In this document: positions 5,831 through 11,558 of the stretch, piece by piece | Position numbering within the stretch: position 1 is the first letter of the stretch | How the letters are laid out: every line of letters starts with the position of its first letter | Assembly: GCA_036011265.1 (NCBI GenBank) | Contig: DASCNB010000132.1 | Span: forward strand, 1-11,558 | DNA: 11,558 nucleotides | DNA from: CAJXCL01 sp036011265 | GTDB lineage: Bacteria > Nitrospinota > Nitrospinia > CAJXCL01 | Direction of reading: 5' to 3' | Program-made: the position numbers and the translations under genes | Notes under the pieces: generated by a model | Told to the model about the DNA's origin: nothing | What the model saw: only the letters and a program-made list of their open reading frames with translations | Database searches by the model: none

Positions 5831-5940
5831 CTTGTTCAGCTTTGCATAAGGCGCTGTGCTTTGGATTAGCCGCTGTAAAAAAACAAAAGCTAAACAGCGG
5901 AGCTAAAAAAGAAAGAAGTAACAGCGTCTAAAAAAACAAG
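5831..5940. repeat. 110-nt block of three nested inverted repeats
   Basis: Three stems nest in each other. The outer stem is CTTGTT (5831-5836) with AACAAG (5935-5940). The middle one is GGCGCTGT (5850-5857) with ACAGCGTC (5921-5928), 8 bp with one G-U. The inner one is CCGCTGT (5870-5876) with ACAGCGG (5894-5900), lengthened by TTAG (5866-5869) with CTAA (5903-5906) across a 2-nt bulge. The left half is itself a tandem duplication of a 19-bp unit (5839-5857 and 5858-5876, 16 of 19 identical). The block ends 22 bases before the acetyltransferase start codon, and no open frame runs through it. It may be a repeat-family member, a structured leader of the acetyltransferase mRNA, or a protein-binding array. 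Confidence 0.55.
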
Positions 5941-5962
5941 CTTTCACAAAATAATGGCATAA

Positions 5963-6427
5963 ATGAAGCAAAATGTTATGATTAGAAAAGCAACCTTAAA
6001 TGATATCCCCTCAATTCAGGAGACCATAAAACCTTACGCGGTGCGGGGTGAAATGCTTCCCCGAACGTTAAATGATTTATATGAACATATACGTGATTTC
6101 TCCGTATATGAGAAAGGCAACAGAGTCCTCGGGGTAGCTGCTTTAGCTATAAGCTGGGAGAATATTGCAGAAATCAGATCACTGGCAATTCTGGAAAACA
6201 GCTTGTCGATTGGCATAGGTTCCGCATTAGTTAAATATTGCCTGGAAGAAGCCAGATCGCTTAACGTAAAAAAAGTTTTTGTTTTGACTTATACATCTGA
6301 ATTTTTTAAAAAAATTGGATTTCATCCGATAGATAAAGAAGACCTGCCGCAGAAAATCTGGAAGGATTGTGTCAATTGTTCAAAGTTTCCTGCTTGCGAC
6401 GAACAGGCTTTGATAATGGAATTGTAA
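5963..6427 (+). CDS. argA: Short GNAT-type N-acetylglutamate synthase
   Basis: Protein of 154 residues, single GNAT acetyltransferase domain. It is similar to the short N-acetylglutamate synthases that catalyse the first step of arginine synthesis (acetyl-CoA plus glutamate) without the amino-acid-kinase-like domain of E. coli ArgA. Visible features: IRKATLNDIPSI at the N-terminus, an acetyl-CoA loop around SIGIGSALV (82-90), the FFKKIGF segment (114-120) typical of GNAT C-termini, and a tail LPQKIWKDC-NC-KFPACDE with Cys136, Cys139 and Cys145, which I recall as characteristic of this NAGS type. ATG 5963 was taken as start; ATG 5978, five codons later, is also possible, and neither has a strong ribosome binding site. 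No other arginine gene is in the window, so the pathway role rests on family resemblance. It lies 22 nt after the nested repeat block. Confidence 0.75.
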   Translation: MKQNVMIRKATLNDIPSIQETIKPYAVRGEMLPRTLNDLYEHIRDFSVYEKGNRVLGVAALAISWENIAEIRSLAILENSLSIGIGSALVKYCLEEARSLNVKKVFVLTYTSEFFKKIGFHPIDKEDLPQKIWKDCVNCSKFPACDEQALIMEL

Positions 6428-6486
6428 TATCAGGTTCCAGGGATCGGCAAAAAAAAAAGGAAAAAGAGAGTTAATAACTGAGAAAT

Positions 6487-6501
6487 GAGACTGTTGGTCT
6501 C
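6487..6501. terminator. Small hairpin between convergent genes, possible weak terminator
   Basis: GAGAC (6487-6491) pairs with GTCTC (6497-6501) over a TGTTG loop, between the ends of the acetyltransferase (+) and Fn3 (-) genes. The stem is only 5 bp and neither side has a good T-tract, so it is a weak candidate. Nothing better lies in this 86-nt gap. Confidence 0.25.
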
Positions 6502-6513
6502 CGACTTCTGGCT

Positions 6514-7803
6514 TTAGAGCTTTGGAGTTAAAACGGTAACAATATCTGATTTTTTGCTCATAAGATTATCTTCATCGACTGCTACAATTTTATAGGAAGC
6601 CCTGACTCCTTTTTTTACATTACGATCAGTAAAGGTAGGTTCTTTAGTAGTAGCTAATTTTTTCATAACCCCAATAAATCCTGTAATTTTGTATATCTCA
6701 TATTTTACGATATCAGGCTCTGGATTCTTATCCCACTTCATAATTAGCTTATCTTTGTCCATGAAAACTTCAATATTTTTCGGTGTTGAGGGTATGCTTT
6801 TAGTGGTTCCACTTGCTTCAAGGGAAGGCATTCCTTCCAGCCCATCAATATCAACAGCTTTTACCTGGTAATGATATCTCGCATCATCTGGAAGATTCTC
6901 GTCAAAGTATGTTGTTGTGTCTGCCGAAACTCTTATTTCTTTGCGGCTCTCTAAAGAATCAACTCTTTTTTTAAGAATTGCGTAATGTTTTAAGTCAGTG
7001 ACAGGAGAGGGATTCCAGGTTATTTCAATGCTTCTTGCTTTTCCTTTTGATGCGGAAATGCCTTTGACAGGCGGAGGCACTTTTTTTGTTATTACTGATA
7101 TAATTTTAGTTATGTAACTTTCCACTTCTCCTTGGTTGAGAGAGGAAATGGCATAAAAATATTCATGTCCGTTTTCTAATGAATTATCTATGCCTCCCTT
7201 GTCGACATAAGAAAGAGTAAGTCTGCCGGAAATATCCTTAATTGACAATAATTTTTGATCTTCACTGCTTTTACGGTAGATTCTATATCCAGTAACAGTC
7301 TTGTCCTTGGGTAAAAGCCAGTTTAAAGAAACGATTCCTGCCCCGCCTCCAAAAGCCCTAAAATTAAGTGGTGGAGATGGTCTTGGCGCGGTTGTCGCAT
7401 TCATAATCTCAGAAAACTCACCAATATTGTTTTCATCTACGATGGTTGCAATTTTATAATAATAATTTTTATTATCTGATAACAATGACTGCTGCAGCTT
7501 GGCAAGTAATTTGAACTTTGCGCGAGCCGCCTCTTTGCCATCCAGGTAGCTGGTGATATATCTTGACGGCAATTTCGCTATCTCTTCAAATTCATCGCCT
7601 TTTGAGTCAGAACGGTATATTACATAACCTGAAACTTTCGTGTTTGGGTGCATGGACCATGTCAAGGGAACAGCTTGTATTTCCCCGGAAACAACCAAAA
7701 AATTTTGAGGTGGAGATTCCACAGGTAGAATCTCTGAAAAGGATAGAACCGGCAACATACCAAAACAAACGAATATAAGACAAATAATCCGCTTTAAAAG
7801 CAT
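6514..7803 (-). CDS. Exported protein with four fibronectin type III domains
   Basis: Protein of 429 residues starting at ATG 7803, preceded by AAGGAGT (7814-7808 on the minus strand) at good spacing. The N-terminus has a typical signal peptide (LLKR, hydrophobic run to about 20, probable cleavage after S23 in SFS). No lipobox is seen, since the Cys at 13 lacks the right context. Four Fn3 domains follow at about 31-138, 143-240, 244-335 and 339-428. Each has a conserved Trp or hydrophobic core with the pattern LTW/LNW/ITW/MKW, then GYVIYR-, GYRIYR-, HYAILK- or KYEIYK-like strands and a terminal YKI/YAI/YQV/YKI-AVD strand. There is no transmembrane anchor or catalytic domain, so it is likely a periplasmic or surface-associated scaffold or adhesion protein. 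It is monocistronic here, divergent from purL and convergent with the acetyltransferase. Confidence 0.85.
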   Translation of the reverse strand: MLLKRIICLIFVCFGMLPVLSFSEILPVESPPQNFLVVSGEIQAVPLTWSMHPNTKVSGYVIYRSDSKGDEFEEIAKLPSRYITSYLDGKEAARAKFKLLAKLQQSLLSDNKNYYYKIATIVDENNIGEFSEIMNATTAPRPSPPLNFRAFGGGAGIVSLNWLLPKDKTVTGYRIYRKSSEDQKLLSIKDISGRLTLSYVDKGGIDNSLENGHEYFYAISSLNQGEVESYITKIISVITKKVPPPVKGISASKGKARSIEITWNPSPVTDLKHYAILKKRVDSLESRKEIRVSADTTTYFDENLPDDARYHYQVKAVDIDGLEGMPSLEASGTTKSIPSTPKNIEVFMDKDKLIMKWDKNPEPDIVKYEIYKITGFIGVMKKLATTKEPTFTDRNVKKGVRASYKIVAVDEDNLMSKKSDIVTVLTPKL

Positions 7804-7830
7804 GTTTACTCCTTGCTGAAAATAATATTA

Positions 7831-7878
7831 GCCACTAAGGAACAAAGACATTAATTGCTATTTTTTTGTCTTGGTGGC
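7831..7878. repeat. Imperfect inverted repeat in the Fn3 gene leader
   Basis: GCCAC (7831-7835) pairs with GTGGC (7874-7878), and AAGACA (7845-7850) pairs with TGTCTT (7867-7872), leaving an asymmetric internal loop. ACAAAG (7842-7847) can also pair with CTTTGT (7878-7883). The two arms look like diverged opposite copies of one unit containing GCCACYAAG, ACAAAG and AAGACA. It would lie in the 5' leader of the Fn3 mRNA if the promoter at 7901-7929 is used. Confidence 0.4.
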
Positions 7879-7900
7879 TTTGTCGCTGTGCAGTACAATA

Positions 7901-7929
7901 TTTTTAAACGATTTTCTCAGCACTGTCAA
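7901..7929 (-). promoter_or_regulatory. Candidate promoter of the Fn3 protein gene
   Basis: On the minus strand a perfect TTGACA (7929-7924) is followed after 17 bases by TAAAAA (7906-7901), a 4 of 6 match to the -10 consensus. The transcript would start near 7894, with a leader of about 90 nt that includes the inverted repeat at 7831-7878. Confidence 0.4.
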
Positions 7930-7943
7930 ATATATATATTTCA

Positions 7944-7972
7944 TTGAATTTTAAACATGTATCTACTATTAT
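7944..7972 (+). promoter_or_regulatory. Candidate promoter of purL-purF
   Basis: TTGAAT (7944-7949) and TATTAT (7967-7972) are 17 bases apart, in the AT-rich divergent spacer. The start would be near 7979, leaving a leader of about 45 nt, too short for a purine riboswitch; none is visible. Confidence 0.5.
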
Positions 7973-8023
7973 CTGAAATGAAAATTTAATAACAACAAAT
8001 TCTATTTAACTTTTTATTAAGCT

Positions 8024-10243
8024 GTGAAAAATCAAATCACTCCGGAACTGGTTAATCAGCATGGCCTTTCCAAAGAAGAGTACCAAAAAATATTAAAAAT
8101 ACTCGGTCGGGAACCAACTGTAACTGAGTTAGGAATTTTCTCTGCGATGTGGAGCGAACATTGTTCTTACAAAAGTTCTAAAATTCATCTCAGAAAATTT
8201 CCTACAGATGGCCCTCAAGTTATTCAGGGTCCGGGAGAAAATGCCGGGGTTGTGGATATTGGCGACGGAGAATCTGTTGTTTTTAAAATCGAAAGTCATA
8301 ACCACCCATCATTTATTGAACCCTACCAGGGCGCTGCAACCGGAGTAGGAGGCATATTGCGGGATGTTTTTACCATGGGTGCGCGGCCTGTAGTTTCCAT
8401 GAATTCACTCAGGTTTGGTTCTCTATCTCACCCTAAAACCAGATACCTTTTGAATGGAGTAGTAGCCGGCATAGCAGGTTACGGCAACTGTATCGGTGTG
8501 CCAACAGTCGGTGGAGAGATTTATTTTAATGAGTGTTACAACGGAAATATTATGGTTAATGCTTTTGCTCTTGGACTCGTGAAGACCGAAAAGATTTTTA
8601 AAGGACTGGCCTCCGGTGTTGGAAATAGTGTCATGTATGTGGGTTCAAAAACTGGCCGCGACGGTATTCATGGAGCAACAATGGCTTCTGAGGAATTTGA
8701 TGAAAAATCTGAAGAAAAGCGTCCGACCGTACAGGTAGGAGATCCATTTACTGAAAAACTGCTTTTGGAAGCGTGTCTTGAATTGATGAAAACCGATCAC
8801 ATTGTAGGAATTCAGGATATGGGAGCCGCCGGTTTAACATCATCATCATTTGAAATGGCAGACAGAGCCGGAACCGGCCTTGAAATGGATATCATGAAAA
8901 TCCCCAGAAGGGAAGATGACATGAACTCTTACGAACTCATGCTATCTGAGTCACAGGAGAGAATGCTGATAGTTGTTAAAAAAGGAAAAGAAAAAGAAGT
9001 TGAGAGAATATTTGAAAAATGGGATTTGGATGCGGTAGTAGTAGGAAAGGTGACGGATAATGGATACATGAAAATAATAGAAAATAGTGATATACCTGCA
9101 AACCTTCCTATCAAACCGTTAGTGGATGAGGCCCCTTTATACGACAGGCCATCGAAACGGCCTGATTTTCAGGATGAATTTCAATTGTTGGATCTTTCAA
9201 AGCTCGAAGAGTCTGAAAATCACAATGACGCTTTCTTAAACCTGCTTGCTTCGCCAAATATCGCATGCAAAGAATGGGTCTATCAACAATATGACCACAT
9301 GGTCAGGATAAATAGCGTGATCTTACCAGGTTCCGACGCTGCAATAATCAGGATTAAAGGTTCTGCAAAAGGTGTTGGCATATCATTAGATTGCAATAGC
9401 CGCTATTGCTATCTCGATCCTTACCTTGGTGGGCTAATTGCCGTGGCCGAAGGAGCGCGTAACCTGGTTTGTTCAGGAGTAAAGCCACTGGCTATGACTA
9501 ACTGTCTGAATTTTGGAAACCCTGAAAAACCGGAAATTATGTGGCAGTTTAAGGAGTCAGTCAGTGGGATGAGCGAAGCAAGTCGCTTTCTGAAAACTCC
9601 GGTTGTAAGCGGTAATGTTAGCTTTTATAATGAAACTCAGGGAGTGGCAATCTACCCTACACCGGTTGTCGGAATGATCGGTTTGATTCCAGATTGTTCA
9701 AAAGCAATAACACAGTTTTTCAAAAAAGAAGGTGACGTAATTATTCTATTAGGAGAAACTAAAGAAGAGTTAGGAGGAAGTGAGTATTTAAAAATACTCC
9801 ATAATAAAGAAAGGGGCAAACCACCTGAACTGATTCTTGATTTAGAAAGCAGGTTACATGATGTGTGCCTCGAGGCTATCCATAAAGGGTTTGTTAAATC
9901 AGCCCATGATTGTTCGGAAGGAGGCTTGGCAATAGCAATAGCGGAAAGCGCGGTCTCAGGTCCGGTTACTTTAGGCGCAGAAATATCTTTGGAAAGTTCC
10001 ATCCGAAAAGATGCCTTGCTATTTGGAGAATCGCAGTCAAGAATTGTCTTATCCGCCAGTAAAAAACATATTGAAAAAATTATCGGCATTGCTGAAAAAA
10101 AAGAAGTGCCCGCAACTATTATCGGTAAAGTTACTAAAAATAGTTTAAAAGTACATATTAATTCAAGGTCTGTAATCGAATTAAGTTGTGGTAAAATCAA
10201 AAAAGCATGGAAAAACACTATAAAAACTTATATGGAAAATTAA
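8024..10243 (+). CDS. purL: Phosphoribosylformylglycinamidine synthase, large subunit (small type)
   Basis: Protein of 739 residues, the size of the small PurL that works with PurS and PurQ, not the roughly 1300-residue single-chain enzyme. It converts FGAR to FGAM with ATP, using ammonia delivered by PurQ (step 4 of IMP synthesis). Visible landmarks: the active-site His46 in WSEHCSYK, the ATP/Mg loop GPGENAGV (69-76), ESHNHPS (90-96), GAATGVGGILRDVF (103-116), and the duplicated AIRS-like half with PGSDAAIIRIKG, VCSGVKPLAMTNCLNFGNPE and VVSGNVSFYNE. The near C-terminal SAHDCSEGGLAIA is also typical. The start is GTG 8024, giving MKNQITPELV. There is no obvious Shine-Dalgarno sequence, but the family alignment requires roughly this start. 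purF follows after 54 nt on the same strand, the gene order known from other bacteria. purS and purQ are not in the window. Confidence 0.97.
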   Translation: MKNQITPELVNQHGLSKEEYQKILKILGREPTVTELGIFSAMWSEHCSYKSSKIHLRKFPTDGPQVIQGPGENAGVVDIGDGESVVFKIESHNHPSFIEPYQGAATGVGGILRDVFTMGARPVVSMNSLRFGSLSHPKTRYLLNGVVAGIAGYGNCIGVPTVGGEIYFNECYNGNIMVNAFALGLVKTEKIFKGLASGVGNSVMYVGSKTGRDGIHGATMASEEFDEKSEEKRPTVQVGDPFTEKLLLEACLELMKTDHIVGIQDMGAAGLTSSSFEMADRAGTGLEMDIMKIPRREDDMNSYELMLSESQERMLIVVKKGKEKEVERIFEKWDLDAVVVGKVTDNGYMKIIENSDIPANLPIKPLVDEAPLYDRPSKRPDFQDEFQLLDLSKLEESENHNDAFLNLLASPNIACKEWVYQQYDHMVRINSVILPGSDAAIIRIKGSAKGVGISLDCNSRYCYLDPYLGGLIAVAEGARNLVCSGVKPLAMTNCLNFGNPEKPEIMWQFKESVSGMSEASRFLKTPVVSGNVSFYNETQGVAIYPTPVVGMIGLIPDCSKAITQFFKKEGDVIILLGETKEELGGSEYLKILHNKERGKPPELILDLESRLHDVCLEAIHKGFVKSAHDCSEGGLAIAIAESAVSGPVTLGAEISLESSIRKDALLFGESQSRIVLSASKKHIEKIIGIAEKKEVPATIIGKVTKNSLKVHINSRSVIELSCGKIKKAWKNTIKTYMEN

Positions 10244-10297
10244 ATTATGCCTCACCGCAGGGCTCAATAAGATCGCAAGCAAAAAAGGTTGATTCAT

Positions 10298-11558
10298 ATG
10301 GTTTTAGATAAATTCAAAGAAGAATGTGCTGTATTCGGAGTTTATGGACACCCGGAAGCTTCAAATCTTGCTTATCTGGGCCTATACGCATTGCAACATC
10401 GGGGACAGGAGAGTTCCGGTATAGTATCTTCTGACGGAAAACATCATTATGCCGAGATAGGCATGGGGCATGTCGCGGAAATATTTTCAGAACGAAAAAT
10501 AAGGAGGTTGACAGGCAGTCTGGCGATCGGCCATAACCGTTATTCCACTGCCGGCGCCAGCCTGCTAAAAAACGCGCAGCCCTGTATGATTAACTATTCA
10601 AAAGGCCAGCTTGCCCTTGCCCATAATGGAAATCTGATCAATGCCAACCCACTGAGAGCAAAACTGGAAGAAGACGGATCCATATTTAATTCCACAATGG
10701 ACAGTGAAGTTATCGTCCATTTAATTGCCAAATCCAAAGAAAACAATTTTTCTGACTGTGTAGCTTCCGCATTGCAACAAGTAAATGGAGCGTACTCACT
10801 TGTGGCGATGACTGAAAAGGAGCTTGTTGCTGTAAGAGATCCGCGTGGGTTTCGCCCACTCTCTTTGGGACGAATCAGAAATTCAAAATCTAACAGCGGT
10901 TCGGGTGACGCTTACATAGTTGCATCAGAAACCTGCGCAATGGATCTTATTGAAGCGGAATTTATCCGGGACATAGAACCAGGTGAAATGATTTTAATTA
11001 ATGAGAAAGGTATACAATCTTTTAAGCCTTTTAATGAAGAAACATTATCTTTCTGTATTTTTGAATTTATTTATTTCGCGAGACCGGATTCAAATATTTT
11101 TGGTGAGAATGTCCATTATGTGCGTGAGAAATTTGGTGAAATCTTGGCTGAGGAAGCTCCCATGGATGCTGACTTGATAATACCTGTACCGGATTCCGGG
11201 ATTGCTGCCGCTCTTGGCTACGCAAAAAAATCAGGAATCCCCTTTGAAATGGGATTAATACGGAACCACTATGTGGGACGGACATTTATTGAACCGAAAC
11301 AAAATATTCGAAACTTTGGAGTAAAAGTAAAATTGAATCCTGTTAAAAATTTAATCAATGGAAAACGGGTAATTATAATAGATGATTCAATTGTGCGCGG
11401 GACAACCAGCAAGAAAATCGTAAAGATGATAAAAGACGCCGGAGCTAAAGAAGTGCATTTCCGGGTCAGCGCTCCTCCAACAACTCATCCATGTTATTAT
11501 GGAATTGATACGCCATACAAGGTCGATCTGGTCGCAGCAACTCACTCTATTAAAGAGA
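10298..11558 (+). CDS. purF: Amidophosphoribosyltransferase, 3' end cut by the window
   Basis: ATG 10298 with AAAGG (10284-10288) 9 nt upstream; 420 codons are open to the window edge. PurF makes 5-phosphoribosylamine from PRPP and glutamine, the committed step of purine synthesis. A nine-residue propeptide precedes the nucleophile Cys10 (EECAVFGVYGH), followed by ALQHRGQESSG, the class II glutaminase signature. The phosphoribosyltransferase half has FARPDS, IPVPDSG, GLIRNHYVGRTFI and the PRPP loop DDSIVRGTTS (362-371). Cys253 (in CIFEF) and Cys399 (in HPCYYGIDT) align with two of the four [4Fe-4S] ligands of the B. subtilis enzyme. The propeptide fits this oxygen-sensitive type; the last two Cys would lie past the edge. 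A short Ser/Asn/Gly-rich loop (194-204) looks like an insertion. It is likely co-transcribed with purL. Confidence 0.97.
   Translation, partial: MVLDKFKEECAVFGVYGHPEASNLAYLGLYALQHRGQESSGIVSSDGKHHYAEIGMGHVAEIFSERKIRRLTGSLAIGHNRYSTAGASLLKNAQPCMINYSKGQLALAHNGNLINANPLRAKLEEDGSIFNSTMDSEVIVHLIAKSKENNFSDCVASALQQVNGAYSLVAMTEKELVAVRDPRGFRPLSLGRIRNSKSNSGSGDAYIVASETCAMDLIEAEFIRDIEPGEMILINEKGIQSFKPFNEETLSFCIFEFIYFARPDSNIFGENVHYVREKFGEILAEEAPMDADLIIPVPDSGIAAALGYAKKSGIPFEMGLIRNHYVGRTFIEPKQNIRNFGVKVKLNPVKNLINGKRVIIIDDSIVRGTTSKKIVKMIKDAGAKEVHFRVSAPPTTHPCYYGIDTPYKVDLVAATHSIKE

Noticed and set aside
5820..5962. Integron attC-like site before the acetyltransferase gene
   Set aside because: The nested palindrome and a GNAT gene suggested a cassette, but the RYYYAAC and GTTRRRY core ends are not present in the right places and there is no integrase or cassette array.
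7973..8023. Purine riboswitch or PurR box in the purL leader
   Set aside because: The predicted leader is about 45 nt and shows neither the riboswitch core nor a PurR-like palindrome.
9652..10218. 188-codon minus-strand open frame inside purL
   Set aside because: It is antisense to a highly conserved part of purL and has no recognisable domain or translation signal.

Overview
The window looks like a stretch of chromosome from an AT-rich Gram-negative bacterium, most plausibly a Desulfobacterota (sulfate-reducer-like) lineage. This is inferred from the mix of genes: a FixX-type ferredoxin, a stand-alone cyclic-nucleotide-binding protein, a short GNAT-type N-acetylglutamate synthase, a tiny LptM-like lipoprotein and a small-type PurL directly followed by PurF. 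No 16S rRNA or other firm taxonomic marker is present, so the placement is tentative.

Layout. (1) 1-204: 3' end of a fixX-like ferredoxin gene. (2) 417-923, +: a cNMP-binding-domain protein without a DNA-binding domain, behind a good sigma70-like promoter and a strong ribosome binding site. (3) 977-5396, -: a three-gene operon read right to left, consisting of a GT4-like glycosyltransferase fused to TPRs, a cytoplasmic glycerophosphodiester phosphodiesterase, and an AsnB-type glutamine amidotransferase/asparagine synthetase. (4) 5558-5683, +: a 41-residue lipoprotein. (5) 5684-5962: no gene, but dense inverted and direct repeats. (6) 5963-6427, +: a short N-acetylglutamate synthase. (7) 6514-7803, -: an exported protein with four fibronectin type III domains. 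(8) 8024-11558, +: purL and the first 420 codons of purF.

How the genes fit together. purL and purF catalyse the fourth and first steps of IMP synthesis and form a two-gene unit. The glycosyltransferase/GDPD/AsnB operon has the composition of a cell-surface glycan or glycolipid tailoring group (sugar transfer, phosphodiester hydrolysis, amidation), but its substrate cannot be read from sequence. The lipoprotein and the Fn3 protein are envelope components. The acetyltransferase opens arginine synthesis.

No clearly new multi-gene system was found. The least explained part is the spacer 5711-5940. It holds a chain of hairpins and then a 110-nt block in which one motif (TWAG-N-CGCTGT) occurs twice direct and twice inverted, so that three stems nest inside each other. 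It may be a repeat family or a structured RNA. Second is the uncharacterised glycosyltransferase/GDPD/AsnB operon.
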